Assembly (NCBI GenBank): GCA_017399555.1
Contig: JAFQBW010000002.1
Span: forward strand, 1 to 60,970
Length of the DNA: 60,970 bases
Reading direction: 5' to 3'
Source of the DNA: Methanocorpusculum sp.
GTDB lineage: Archaea > Halobacteriota > Methanomicrobia > Methanomicrobiales > Methanocorpusculaceae
Positions 1 through 8,947 of the stretch are shown here, one piece after another; within the stretch, counting starts at the first letter, position 1; every line of letters starts with the position of its first letter. The notes under the pieces are model-generated. The model worked only from the letters and a program-made list of their open reading frames with translations, was not told the origin of the DNA and did no database searches. The translations under genes and the position numbers were made by a program.

Positions 1-106
1 AGGTTCCACCCGGACCCATTCCGAACCCGGCAGTTAAGCTCTCTTGCGTCGACTACTGTACTCAGATACGCGAGTTCTCGGGAACTAGTCAACGCTGCAA
101 CCCCCC
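1..106 (+). rRNA. 5S ribosomal RNA, 3' part (5' end outside the window)
   Basis: The first bases carry the typical 5S loop-B/C region (CCCGGACCCATTCCGAACCC, then GGCAGTTAAGC). It continues to the closing stem near position 100. A 5S gene is about 120 nt, so roughly the first 20 nt lie off the left edge. The 3' end is approximate. It is followed by a C-rich then T-rich stretch (CCCCCCTTCCTTTTG) that could end transcription. The gene probably closes an rRNA operon to the left. Confidence 0.9.
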
Positions 107-489
107 TTCCTTTTGTTGAAACTATTCTTACCGTAATCTAACACACAAGCGAAAGCGCTCTTATTCTGATTCCTCTTGGAAATTTTACTGACACTATTTT
201 TGCCGCATTCTGAAACTATTTTTATACTCAGTATCAATAGTATACTGTGCCATAACGGCATTCTATTTGCAGCTTTCAAAATAGCGAAGAGAACGATCAC
301 ATTGGAATACCATCATTCCCTAAGCAATCCGAATGACAAGGATGAAGAAATTTCTGCAATAATGACGGTAAACACAGAAATCTGGGAAATCTTATTCCCC
401 CGTGACTGTTCTCTCACCGCACCAGTCTCTTTTCCAATATTCACACTGACTAGAAACGCATAAATAACAGTGTGTCTATAATATAATCC
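107..489. other. Gene-free stretch with a promoter at its right end
   Basis: About 380 bases between the 5S gene and the lipoprotein gene. It is A+T-rich. Open frames on both strands here overlap one another and look like chance. At 452-467 there is a good archaeal promoter: a purine-rich BRE-like GAAACG followed by the TATA box CATAAATAA. This would start transcription near 489, at or just before the ATG at 490, so the lipoprotein mRNA may be leaderless. Nothing else was recognised. Confidence 0.5.
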
Positions 490-822
490 ATGAAGAAAAC
501 AATTCTCTTAGGAATTGCCGTTCTTGCGGTATTTGCCGCAGTAGTCGGCGCAGGATGTATCGGTGCAGATCCGATTGTCGGAGAATGGAAAGCAGGAAAC
601 ATGCCGGTCACCTTCAACGATGATGGTACCGGAAGCTTTGAAATCTCTATTCTTGGATTCACTAAAGAGTACGGATTAACCTGGGAGTCAATCGAGGGAT
701 ATGACAACACCTACAGAATTTCTACCACAGAAAACGCAATTCCAGTTGGAGAGTACATCATCTCTGAAGATGGAAAGACCCTCAAAGGCCCGATTACCTT
801 AACCAAAGTGGTTGAAGAATAA
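490..822 (+). CDS. Small secreted lipoprotein, uncharacterised
   Basis: 110 residues. The N-terminus is a classic lipoprotein signal: MKK, a hydrophobic stretch of about 15 residues, and the lipobox VGAGC with Cys at about residue 22. The mature part begins with the pattern 'IVGEWKAGNMPVTFNDDGTG', like the first strands of lipocalin- or META-like beta domains that carry GxW and DGT motifs. The same 'VG-W' plus 'DGT' pattern occurs in the double-domain lipoprotein at 31687-32364, so they may be distant relatives (inference). It stands alone, between a TATA box at 459 and a hairpin terminator at 805. The function is unknown; it is probably anchored on the outer face of the membrane. Confidence 0.75.
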   Translation: MKKTILLGIAVLAVFAAVVGAGCIGADPIVGEWKAGNMPVTFNDDGTGSFEISILGFTKEYGLTWESIEGYDNTYRISTTENAIPVGEYIISEDGKTLKGPITLTKVVEE

Positions 823-835
823 AACCACTTTTTTA
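805..835 (+). terminator. Hairpin plus T-tract terminator after the lipoprotein gene
   Basis: AAAGTGGTT (805-813) and AACCACTTT (823-831) form a perfect 9-bp stem with a 9-nt loop, running into TTTTTT. It overlaps the last codons of the lipoprotein gene and lies against the end of the convergent cgi121 gene. Confidence 0.7.
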
Positions 836-1321
836 TTTCCAGGCGTCAACCAGCGCCACACGTTCAATCACTAACTCTTCTATTCTGTTTTCGCCTGCCG
901 CTTCCATCTCTGCATCGGTTATACCAAATTCTGCCTTCAGCTTCTCCTCGTTTGGTGCGAACGGTTCGCACTCAGTGACAATCTCGCGGACAAGTGCTGA
1001 TGCTTTTTCCTCGTCTCCGTCTAAAATCAGCACATAGACTTTGTTCTCCCCGTCGTGCAGTCCGAACTTTGATGCAAGCGAACACTGGCGCTGTCCGGAA
1101 GCATAGACTAAAATCTCCATAGAAAGCGAACGGGCAATCTGCTTCCCTTCTGTGAATGATCGTTTTGCATGGACAACCGCTGACTCAATATGGGCAAATC
1201 CGGCAATCTTGTCTGCATCGAACAGAACCACCGTGGAATCTGCTTTGTCAGCCGCATCATTAATCTGTGCAATCGTCTCCTTTACCACAGAGACCGTTAC
1301 CGTTCCGCAAAAAATAATCAT
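833..1321 (-). CDS. cgi121: KEOPS complex subunit Cgi121
   Basis: 162 residues. Recognised as the Cgi121/TPRKB family by the N-terminal beta strand, the central segment 'AHIESAVVHAKRSFTEGKQI' and the following 'SMEILVYASGQRQ' block, all typical of archaeal Cgi121. KEOPS (Kae1, Bud32, Cgi121, Pcc1) makes the N6-threonylcarbamoyl adenosine at position 37 of ANN-decoding tRNAs; Cgi121 binds the tRNA 3' end and Bud32. It lies 9 bases downstream of hel308 on the same strand, so the two are probably co-transcribed, a pairing also known in other methanogens. Start chosen at the ATG at 1321. Confidence 0.88.
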   Translation of the reverse strand: MIIFCGTVTVSVVKETIAQINDAADKADSTVVLFDADKIAGFAHIESAVVHAKRSFTEGKQIARSLSMEILVYASGQRQCSLASKFGLHDGENKVYVLILDGDEEKASALVREIVTECEPFAPNEEKLKAEFGITDAEMEAAGENRIEELVIERVALVDAWK

Positions 1322-1330
1322 CTCATCACC

Positions 1331-3526
1331 TCAGAAATCAAACAGCGTCGGCTGTTTTTTTGTCTCCGTCTTTGTTTGCTCTGCAGCCTCTTCATTCTTT
1401 TCCACCACATCGTCTAACTCCTCATCGCGTTCTCTTTTTATGCCGCCTTTGCGCATCGCTTCTTTCAGCACATTCTCGGTTGTTGCCGCTCCAAGAATGG
1501 ACACAAGCTCTGCTTTGTCAGCCGCAAGAAGCTCTGTCGGATTGGTGATTCCGCGGGAAAACAGCCGCCGTGCACGAACCCTTCCAATGCCCTTTAAGGA
1601 AATCAGCGGGATAAGCTCCTCCTTGACACCGTTTGCAATCCGCATCTCTAAGATATTCATCTCTGCTTCCAGAGACGGCGCAAACTCATGACAGATACGC
1701 TTTGCCGCATGGAGCAGCCACTTCAGATTCTCTACAGCCGCATGAATATCTCCGCCTCCAACACCGAACCGCTCGGAAATCATGTCCTCGGAAACTTCCG
1801 ATGCCCACTCTTCTGCGACCGCCGCAGTTTTCACTGCCGCGAAGAACTCCTCGGTACACTCCTCGGACCACAGCTCATCACAGCGGTCGGTCAGAATCTT
1901 ATCAACCAGTTTCTCATCGGATGCCTTCAGATAGAAGCGGAACATATCCGGCGTCATGCACAGCAGATGCAGAACACCGAACGGCGAAAAGTCCTCCCCG
2001 GCATGTTCGGAGAATGCCGCCTTCATCATAAGAGCTGTCTCCGGCATCAGATAGAGCCGCGAGGAAAGCGCTCCAAATCTGGTATAAGAGAAGTTTCCTG
2101 CAACCTCATCAATCATCCCTGCGTCCGCGAGGAAATCAAGCGCCTTGTTTACGTTGCGGTCAAGTCTGCGGTGAACCGCTTTCTGGCTTGCGTAAAACGA
2201 CCGCTCCATGAATGCGGATACCTCGTCGCGCGTGGAAGCAAACCCTGAGGTAATCAGCGCAAGCAGGTGACCTCTCAGTTCACTCTCCCGCTGGCACTGC
2301 GACTTGATATCCTCTGCCGGAGCGTTGATGAACTCCTCAAACAGTTCATCAATTCGTTTCTCCTCTTTTGCGATTAAGACTGCTTCGCCATACGGGTCGA
2401 GTCTCGGACGTCCCGCACGTCCTGCCATCTGCCGGTACTCCATTACCGGAATCTTGTTCATGCCGGTCCGCACATCATAGCGCTGATAATCCCGCACGAT
2501 AACCCGCCGTGCCGGAAGGTTGAGTCCAGCGGCAAGGGTTGGTGTCGAGGAGATACTGACAATCTCGCCTTTTCGAAACCCCTCCTCCACTGCAGCGCGT
2601 GCTGCCCGCGGAAGACCTGCATGATGGAATGCCGCGCCCTTCTTTACCGCCTCTGCGAGAACTTTTCCGGAGGCCGTTGTGTCAGCCTTTGCGATAATTT
2701 CCGAATAGCGGTCAAGCTCGGGAGACGATTTCTTCAAAGCGGCAGCCGCTTTTTTTGCAAACGCTTCTGCAGACCTTCTTGACGAGACAAAAACCAGACA
2801 CTGTCCGCCTTCTTCTGCCGTGTCTAACAGAAGATTCAGGTCATCATCCTTTTTCACCGAAGGCACTGCCCGCTCTGAGTCGCCGAAGCGGATTTTTCCC
2901 TGATAATAAACACCTTCGCGTAAATCCACCGGACGCCATTCGCTGGTAATCAGTGCTGCATCCAGCCACTTCGCAAGTTCCTCGGGGTTTCCCATCGTTG
3001 CGGAGAGGCCGATAATCTGCATGTCCGGATTCTGATACCGCATCTTGGCGATTACCATCTCCAGCGTTGCCCCGCGCGTGTCGTCTCCTATCAGATGAAT
3101 CTCATCCACGACCAGAAGAGAGACGCGTTTGAGCCACTCTGCCTTATTCCGGAGCAGGGAATCGGTTTTTTCCGAGGTCGCAACAATGATATCATACCGT
3201 CCAAGGTACTCATCCTTCTGGTCAGGGTCGCCTGTTGCGATACCAACCGTGACGCCTTTTCCGGAAAAATCATCATATTTCTCCGATGCCAGGGCTTTTA
3301 ACGGTACAATATAGAGGCATTTTCCCCCTTCTGCGATTGCTTTCTGCATTGCAGTCTCGGCAATCAGCGTTTTTCCGGAAGCGGTAGGAATGGCCGCTAA
3401 AATGTTTTTCCCGTCTAAAAGTCCGGCTTTTACACAGTCAGCCTGCGGCGGATAGAGCTCGGAAATCCCAATCGCCGAATACGCGTCGCGCAAGGCTTTT
3501 GGAATCGGCAGTGTGTCTATTTTCAT
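1331..3526 (-). CDS. hel308: ATP-dependent DNA helicase Hel308 (Hjm)
   Basis: 731 residues, normal for the family. Ski2-like superfamily 2 helicase. The Walker A motif is PTASGKT (47-53) and the Walker B/DEAH-type motif is DEIH (141-144). Motif VI is 'QMAGRAGRP', followed by the winged-helix, ratchet and helix-hairpin-helix regions ('LKGIGRVRARRLFSRGI'). Hel308 unwinds lagging strands at stalled forks and helps recombination repair. The last residues, QPTLFDF, match a PCNA-interacting peptide (Q-x-x-L-x-x-F), which suggests tethering to the sliding clamp. First gene of a likely two-gene unit with cgi121. Confidence 0.95.
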   Translation of the reverse strand: MKIDTLPIPKALRDAYSAIGISELYPPQADCVKAGLLDGKNILAAIPTASGKTLIAETAMQKAIAEGGKCLYIVPLKALASEKYDDFSGKGVTVGIATGDPDQKDEYLGRYDIIVATSEKTDSLLRNKAEWLKRVSLLVVDEIHLIGDDTRGATLEMVIAKMRYQNPDMQIIGLSATMGNPEELAKWLDAALITSEWRPVDLREGVYYQGKIRFGDSERAVPSVKKDDDLNLLLDTAEEGGQCLVFVSSRRSAEAFAKKAAAALKKSSPELDRYSEIIAKADTTASGKVLAEAVKKGAAFHHAGLPRAARAAVEEGFRKGEIVSISSTPTLAAGLNLPARRVIVRDYQRYDVRTGMNKIPVMEYRQMAGRAGRPRLDPYGEAVLIAKEEKRIDELFEEFINAPAEDIKSQCQRESELRGHLLALITSGFASTRDEVSAFMERSFYASQKAVHRRLDRNVNKALDFLADAGMIDEVAGNFSYTRFGALSSRLYLMPETALMMKAAFSEHAGEDFSPFGVLHLLCMTPDMFRFYLKASDEKLVDKILTDRCDELWSEECTEEFFAAVKTAAVAEEWASEVSEDMISERFGVGGGDIHAAVENLKWLLHAAKRICHEFAPSLEAEMNILEMRIANGVKEELIPLISLKGIGRVRARRLFSRGITNPTELLAADKAELVSILGAATTENVLKEAMRKGGIKRERDEELDDVVEKNEEAAEQTKTETKKQPTLFDF

Positions 3527-3619
3527 AAAATACGCCTCCGGCGTCGAGACCCCTTTGTTGCGAGTGGAACTTTGGAAAACACGTCTTTGTATTTAATGGT
3601 TGTGAATGCCCCAAAAGGA

Positions 3620-4162
3620 TTAGTAATAGTAGGACATCATGTCCATCTTTGCTTCCTTTCTCTTGCGGTCGAGGTAACTGAACACTGTTGTGTGTTCTGA
3701 GCCGCTGATAAGCATCGAAACTGCGGTGTGGGCATCGTTCATCTGCTCGGGAAGGCCGATAATGGCAACGGTTTTGCCGTAAACTGAGATAGAGGTGCCG
3801 GTCATGTTTTCAATCTGCTCGCGGGCTTTTCCGTCACGGCCGATAATTCTTCCTCTGATACGCGCGAGTTTGTCAGGAGTGTCTGCAACGTCTGTTACAT
3901 CAATGATGTCTAAGACCATGTCCTCATCTTCGAGGAGTTTCTTTGCACGCTCCGGAGAGAATCCTCTGCCGATGGCTTTGATTACTTCCATCGAGCGGAT
4001 TTCCGCTAAGGCATCGTTTTCGTTGGTGATTTCTACAATGCCGGTTTGGCTGTCGACATCCAGTGTTACCTTGAGAACTTTTTCCAGATGCTTGCGAGTC
4101 TCTCCGCCTTTTCCGATAATTGCGCCGATTCTGTCGTTGGGGATTTTAACTTCCTGAGTCAT
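3620..4162 (-). CDS. KH-domain RNA-binding protein (archaeal Dim2/Pno1-like)
   Basis: 180 residues with two KH domains. The GxxG loops are 'IIGKGGETR' near residue 15 and 'IIGRDGKAR' near residue 106. This is the archaeal Dim2p/Krr1-like family, which binds the 3' region of 16S rRNA precursors and works with initiation factor 2 and Rio kinases in small-subunit maturation (family knowledge). It lies 2 bases downstream of rio1 on the same strand, an arrangement conserved in archaea and consistent with a shared role in 30S assembly. Start at the ATG at 4162. Confidence 0.92.
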   Translation of the reverse strand: MTQEVKIPNDRIGAIIGKGGETRKHLEKVLKVTLDVDSQTGIVEITNENDALAEIRSMEVIKAIGRGFSPERAKKLLEDEDMVLDIIDVTDVADTPDKLARIRGRIIGRDGKAREQIENMTGTSISVYGKTVAIIGLPEQMNDAHTAVSMLISGSEHTTVFSYLDRKRKEAKMDMMSYYY

Positions 4163-4164
4163 GA

Positions 4165-5010
4165 TTATATCTCGAAAAATTCTTCGCCTACGATTTCGCG
4201 GAAAATCTCATGCGGGTCGCGGATAGAACATTTCTTGTCGAAGAAACGGTTAATATTGACAATGTCGCGGAAAAGGAAATTGTAGGCTTTCGGGTGTTCG
4301 GGGGTTACTGCCTGTGCCATGTCGATTAAAATCAGACCGTCCGGACCGGTTAGAATATTATACTCGGATAGGTCTCCGTGGACTAGGCGGGCCTTCTGGT
4401 ATAAATCGCGAATCAGTCCGACTGCTTCTGCATAGGTCTCTTCTGCGGATGCCGGAAGACGCTGTCTCATCTGCGGATACGGAATGCCGCCTTCGCCTAA
4501 GAACTCCATAATCAGGATGTTTCTGTCAAACGCGTACGGCTTCGGGCACGGCAGACCGGCATCGGATGCTCGTGCCAGGTTGCTGTACTCCTTCTTTGTC
4601 CAGGCAAAAATGATGTCTTTGTGCGTCCGGCGAATCGATGCGAACCGCGGGTCACCGATGATGTACTCGGACATGGTGGTGAAGTTTCCGGTTCTGATAC
4701 GGTAGATTTTCACTGCCGCACCGGTCTCGATTTCATCCTCAACGCGGCCTGCGATGAAGACGTTCGCCTCTTTTCCGGAAGAGATAGAGCCTCCAAGCGA
4801 TGAAATGACTTTTTTGTTTACGAGTTTGTAAAGCGATAAAAGGGTTACTTCATCAAAAACCTCACCGGTAACTTTGCGGCTGTCCTCATCCTTGATTCTG
4901 ATGCCAAGACCTGCGAGCTTTCTGTCGAGTTCTTCGATGCGGCCTGCATGCTCGGCATGGTGATACGCGTCTGAGTGCCGTCCTTTGCGGGTGTGTTTTG
5001 GAGGTGACAT
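4165..5010 (-). CDS. rio1: RIO1-type serine protein kinase
   Basis: 281 residues, typical of archaeal Rio1. The ATP-binding loop is SSGKEAN (77-83), the catalytic Lys is K101 in 'AVKIYR', the catalytic loop is HGDLSEYN (211-218) and the metal-binding Asp is D230 in 'LIDMAQ'. The basic N-terminus 'KHTRKGRH' is also usual. Rio1 is an atypical kinase/ATPase acting late in small ribosomal subunit maturation. It is followed directly by the KH protein, its expected partner in ribosome assembly. Confidence 0.95.
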   Translation of the reverse strand: MSPPKHTRKGRHSDAYHHAEHAGRIEELDRKLAGLGIRIKDEDSRKVTGEVFDEVTLLSLYKLVNKKVISSLGGSISSGKEANVFIAGRVEDEIETGAAVKIYRIRTGNFTTMSEYIIGDPRFASIRRTHKDIIFAWTKKEYSNLARASDAGLPCPKPYAFDRNILIMEFLGEGGIPYPQMRQRLPASAEETYAEAVGLIRDLYQKARLVHGDLSEYNILTGPDGLILIDMAQAVTPEHPKAYNFLFRDIVNINRFFDKKCSIRDPHEIFREIVGEEFFEI

Positions 5011-5072
5011 GGTGGTGATAACAAAGATTTCAACCGGGTTAAAATCTATAGATATGTTTTGCCTGAAAGGTA

Positions 5073-5576
5073 TTAAGTGTTGAGTACCAAATCCATTACA
5101 TAATCGTCCATCACAAACCCTTCTCCAATATCAGTTACCACAGAATCAACCGTTTCAAAGCCCCAGTTTTCATAGACGGCAATTGAGTTCGCGTTTCCTT
5201 TGTTTACGGTAAGCCTGATGCGGGAAAGTCCGTTTTCCCGTGCGGTGTCTTTTACGAGAGCCAAAGCCTTTGAGGCAAACCCTCTGCCGCGGGATTCTTC
5301 TTTGAGGTAGAGTTTGCTTAAGAACAGATGATCTTCCCGCGGCTGAACACCGACATATCCGATGATTTTTCCCTCTGCTTCGAGCAGGAAATAGGTGTAT
5401 CCTTCCTCTATCTGTTCTTTGATTGCTTTTTCCGACTGGAAGTTTTCAACCATGTAGGAGACCTGTGCGGCTCCTAAAAGCGGAGTATAGTACTCCGCCC
5501 AGATTTCTTCTGCGGTCTTTGCAGTCTCTGCGATTTCTTCTGCGGACTGCACTGTAGTACACATGATTCCGGTCAT
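5073..5576 (-). CDS. GNAT-family N-acetyltransferase
   Basis: 167 residues. The acetyl-CoA-binding signature is visible as 'LYLKEESRGRGFASKALALV' (R-G-x-G-F/A pattern), followed by 'NSIAVYENWGFE', the usual GNAT motif B. The substrate cannot be deduced; closest in pattern to RimI/PaiA-like acetyltransferases. The ATG overlaps the stop of ppk1 by ATGA, so it is probably translationally coupled to polyphosphate kinase. Confidence 0.82.
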   Translation of the reverse strand: MTGIMCTTVQSAEEIAETAKTAEEIWAEYYTPLLGAAQVSYMVENFQSEKAIKEQIEEGYTYFLLEAEGKIIGYVGVQPREDHLFLSKLYLKEESRGRGFASKALALVKDTARENGLSRIRLTVNKGNANSIAVYENWGFETVDSVVTDIGEGFVMDDYVMDLVLNT

Positions 5577-7609
5577 TTTTTCCTCATATTGATAAACTGC
5601 TCCTGTGCGGGAGTTCCGCTTCCCTGCGGCAGAGCATACCTGCCGGCTGCATCAAGCCGGTAGCCTTTTGCTTTGTCGGAAAGCCAGATGGAAAGCAGTT
5701 CGCGGATGAAGTCGCGGCACTCTGTATCATACACCGGGCAGAGCATCTCGATGCGTTTTTTGAGATTTCTCGGCATCATGTCCGGGCTTCCGATGTAGAG
5801 TTTCGGCTCTCCGCCGTTTTCAAAGAAATATACCCGTGCATGCTCTAAAAACCTGCCGACAACAGACACGACGGTGATGTTCTCGGAAAGTCCGGGAACG
5901 CCCGGACGGAGCATGCAGATTCCCCGCACGCACAAATCAATCCGTACGCCTTCCTTTGATGCCGCATACAGTGCGTTGATGATGGTCTTGTCCGTTAAGG
6001 AGTTCATCTTCATGATGATTCTTGCATGGTGTCCTTCCTTTTTGCGGACAGTCTCCTGCTCAATCAACTGGAGAATTCCGTCTTCGATTCCGTCCGGACT
6101 TACCAGGATGCTTTCAAAGCCGCCGGAGATTTTGCCGTCGTCAATCTGGGAGAAGAGCCTTCTGATGTCCCGGCAAATCCGCTCATCTGCGGTAAAGAGG
6201 GAAAGGTCGGAGTACACGCGTGCCGTTCCTGCATTGTAGTTTCCGGAAGATACACTTGCATAGTACCGCTTCCCGCCTCCTTCTTTTCGGGCAACCAGAC
6301 AGCATTTTGCATGCGTTTTGAGGTCCGGAATGCCGAACTTCACATCAACGCCTGCTTTTTCGAGCTTCTTTGACCAGAGGAAGTTTCGCTCCTCGTCAAA
6401 GCTTGCTTTCAGTTCGACAACTGCAGTCACCTTCTTTCCGGCTTCTGCTGCGGAAATCAGTGCATCCGCAACCGGCGAGTCCGAACCTAAACGGTAAAGC
6501 GTGATGAAAATCTCGGAAACATCCGCGTCATCTCCGGCGGCTTTGAGGAAGTTTACGAAGGCGTCAAAGCTCTGGTAGGGGGTGAAGAGGATGGTGTCTT
6601 TTTTGGCAATAGCGGAAAACACTCCTTTGGTTGTTTCCAGTCCCTTCGGCATGCCGGGAGTAAATGCCGGAAACCGGAGCCGCGAAAAGGATGCGGGGAT
6701 TGTTTTGAGGTCTGCAATTCCGAGCGGTCCTTTGGTATCGTATACGAGTTCCGGTGCGATATCGAGCGCCGAGACCAGGTGTGCGGTGTAGCCGAACGGC
6801 AGTTCTTCGGGGGTTTCGAGGCGGCTTGGCAGACGCTCGGAGAGTTTCTGCTCGCCGAAGATGATGTCGTCTGCATCATCACCTTTGAACACCTTCTCCG
6901 CCTCGCGGGTCAGGCGGACCGGCATTACGGCATACACATCTTCAGAAAACAGCCGCTCGGCATAGCGCCGAAGTACATCTTCGGCGAATACGAAGGTGTT
7001 CTCCCTTCCTGGGACTTGGAGGAATCTGCCGTTTTTGTCGATGAACTCCTGAATCGGTACTGCGGCTCTGCCGTTTCTGGTCTCGGCAAGCAGGGTAAAG
7101 CCTTCCAGATGTTCATCGAGCCGCATATCGGCGAACCGTTTTCCGCGAAGGACTCTGAACTCTTCCTTTTCTATGCGGGAGAAGAGTCCCTCCTTCTCTT
7201 TTTCAGAGCAGGCTTTCCAGGGTATGAGGTGAATTCCTGCTGCGTCAAGCTGCGGTTCGAGTTCCTTTCGCCAGAGGGTTGAGGCTTTCCGCATAAGAGA
7301 GATTACCCGCGGGTAAATCATCTCGAATGCGGACTGTGCGCCGGCGATTTCCTGATACTCGTCGCTTTCGATGCGGGAGTTTTTCTGATATTCGGGAATT
7401 CTTACCTGGAAGAATTCATCAAAGTTTCCTGCAGTGATACTGAGGAAGTTAACGCGTTCAAGAAGAGGGTTTTTGGGATTTGCCGCTTCGGCTAAAATCC
7501 GCTCATTAAATTTTATCCATGACAGTTCACGGTTAAAGTAGAGTCCCTCGTCCTCTGCGATTTTCGAGAGATCCTTTAACCGGATGCGGTTTTTCTTTTT
7601 CTTTCCCAT
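5573..7609 (-). CDS. ppk1: Polyphosphate kinase Ppk1
   Basis: 678 residues, matching bacterial Ppk1 (about 690). It polymerises the gamma phosphate of ATP into polyphosphate, reversibly. The N-terminal domain opens with 'YFNRELSWIKFNERIL'. Phosphohistidine candidates are H433 in 'DLKTHAK' and H590 in 'FLEHARVY', matching the two essential His of the family; 'SSGNYNAGTARVY' precedes the second catalytic half. Ppk1 is mainly bacterial but occurs in some methanogens, so old lateral transfer is likely (inference). It starts 2 bases after birA and overlaps the acetyltransferase. It probably stores the phosphate imported by the Pst system at 37.4 kb. Confidence 0.95.
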   Translation of the reverse strand: MGKKKKNRIRLKDLSKIAEDEGLYFNRELSWIKFNERILAEAANPKNPLLERVNFLSITAGNFDEFFQVRIPEYQKNSRIESDEYQEIAGAQSAFEMIYPRVISLMRKASTLWRKELEPQLDAAGIHLIPWKACSEKEKEGLFSRIEKEEFRVLRGKRFADMRLDEHLEGFTLLAETRNGRAAVPIQEFIDKNGRFLQVPGRENTFVFAEDVLRRYAERLFSEDVYAVMPVRLTREAEKVFKGDDADDIIFGEQKLSERLPSRLETPEELPFGYTAHLVSALDIAPELVYDTKGPLGIADLKTIPASFSRLRFPAFTPGMPKGLETTKGVFSAIAKKDTILFTPYQSFDAFVNFLKAAGDDADVSEIFITLYRLGSDSPVADALISAAEAGKKVTAVVELKASFDEERNFLWSKKLEKAGVDVKFGIPDLKTHAKCCLVARKEGGGKRYYASVSSGNYNAGTARVYSDLSLFTADERICRDIRRLFSQIDDGKISGGFESILVSPDGIEDGILQLIEQETVRKKEGHHARIIMKMNSLTDKTIINALYAASKEGVRIDLCVRGICMLRPGVPGLSENITVVSVVGRFLEHARVYFFENGGEPKLYIGSPDMMPRNLKKRIEMLCPVYDTECRDFIRELLSIWLSDKAKGYRLDAAGRYALPQGSGTPAQEQFINMRKK

Positions 7610-7611
7610 AA

Positions 7612-8598
7612 TTAGAGCAGGTAGCAGTCGCCTGCGATGACCCGCTCAACATCTCCATCGTCTCTATGGACGAGAAGCGCTCCGCGTTCATCGATGTCGA
7701 TTGCTTCGCCGTCGAATCCTTCATGCAGGGTGCGGATTCTGACACGGCGGTGGAGGGTGTGTGAAAGGCTTCTCCATTCACGGAACAGCGGTTCGGTCTC
7801 GCCTTTTAAGATCATGGTGTATCTGCGTTCAAACTCTTTGAGGAAGACGGCAAAGAACTTTGCCCGCTCCACATCGTGTCCGAGTTCATCAGATAAGGAG
7901 GTAACAATGTCGCTTAAGCTTGGCATGGCTTTTTCCACGGAGAGGTTGACATCAACACCGATGCCGATTAATCCGTAGCGGATTCTTCCCTTGTCTGCGG
8001 AGAGTTCAAGAGTAGTTCCGGCAACCTTTTTGTCTCCGATGAAAACATCGTTTGGCCACTGGATGAGGGCTGAGAGTCCGAACTCATGGCGGATTGCCTT
8101 TGCAAGAGCCAAGGATGCCGCGGCCATGATGACGAATGTGTGTTCCACGTCAATATCCGGCTTGACGACAATAGTTGCCCAGATTCCACCTTCGGGACTC
8201 ATCCAGACTCTGTTGAGTCTGCCGATTCCGCCCGTCTGCTGTTCTGCGATTAAGACTGTGCCTGGCTGTACTTCGCATCCGACTTCACGCATCATCTGCC
8301 GCGCTAACGCGTTGGTAGAGGATACTTCTTCGAAGTGATGCATTTCCCGTCCGATGCTTTTGGTCTTTAAGTGGCGTTTGACTTCATAGGGGAGAAGAAG
8401 CCAGGTGCGTTTGCGAAGCGCATAGCCGGTTTTCGGGGATGCGTCAATGACGTAGCCTACTTCACGCAGGAGGTTTACATACTTCCAGAGGGTGGTTCTG
8501 GAGATGTTGAGTTTTTCAGCGAGGATTTCTGCCGGTACTGGATTATTGAGTCCGGCTTCATCGAGCAGGCGCAGAAGGTCAAAGATAGGATTTGTCAT
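7612..8598 (-). CDS. birA: Biotin--[acetyl-CoA-carboxylase] ligase, BirA type with DNA-binding domain
   Basis: 328 residues. Residues 1-65 form a winged-helix DNA-binding domain ('EKLNISRTTLWKYVNLLREVGY'). The catalytic domain follows, with biotinyl-AMP loop GGIGRLNR (123-130), WPNDV (181-185) and KVAG (191-194). It attaches biotin to carrier proteins; in methanogens the target is usually pyruvate carboxylase subunit B. The N-terminal domain suggests it also represses biotin-related genes. It heads the birA-ppk1-acetyltransferase unit. Confidence 0.93.
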   Translation of the reverse strand: MTNPIFDLLRLLDEAGLNNPVPAEILAEKLNISRTTLWKYVNLLREVGYVIDASPKTGYALRKRTWLLLPYEVKRHLKTKSIGREMHHFEEVSSTNALARQMMREVGCEVQPGTVLIAEQQTGGIGRLNRVWMSPEGGIWATIVVKPDIDVEHTFVIMAAASLALAKAIRHEFGLSALIQWPNDVFIGDKKVAGTTLELSADKGRIRYGLIGIGVDVNLSVEKAMPSLSDIVTSLSDELGHDVERAKFFAVFLKEFERRYTMILKGETEPLFREWRSLSHTLHRRVRIRTLHEGFDGEAIDIDERGALLVHRDDGDVERVIAGDCYLL

Positions 8599-8768
8599 GG
8601 CTTTCCGTCTCCGAATTATCTATACGTTTGTTTACGCCATTCAAAGGGAATAATATTTCGGATGGTTTGAGGTTTGTTGTATAATTGTTATGGGAAGGGA
8701 AAGAAAAAGTCGGTTTGGATTGCGGCAAGAATCTTTCAGAACTGAGATACAAAAGAAAAAGAAAACAG

Positions 8769-8842
8769 TGGGCACGATGAGATTCGAACTCATGACCTCC
8801 CGGTTATCAGCCGGGCGCACCACCTAGCTATGCTACGCGCCC
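8769..8842 (-). tRNA. tRNA-Ile (anticodon GAU)
   Basis: On the minus strand the acceptor arms GGGCGCG and CGTGCCC pair over 7 bp with one G-U. The anticodon loop is CTGATAA in a GCCCGG-type stem, giving anticodon GAU. The T-arm contains GTTCGAATC. The discriminator is A and no CCA is encoded. No intron. Confidence 0.95.
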
Positions 8843-8869
8843 TGTTACCCTATAAGATAGGTTGTTGAT

Positions 8870-8880
8870 GTATTTATACT
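8870..8880 (-). promoter_or_regulatory. TATA box for tRNA-Ile
   Basis: On the minus strand the sequence reads AGTATAAATA, a near-consensus archaeal TATA box, about 30 bases before the tRNA 5' end at 8842. Confidence 0.6.
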
Positions 8881-8947
8881 TTGCGAAGCATCGTTTCACG
8901 GCATGCCGTATACTTAATCCCCTCATATAACCAATATATAGAGAATC

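Noticed and set aside
107-463. Overlapping open frames on both strands after the 5S gene
   Set aside because: They overlap each other, lack SD or sensible protein composition, and cover A+T-rich sequence.
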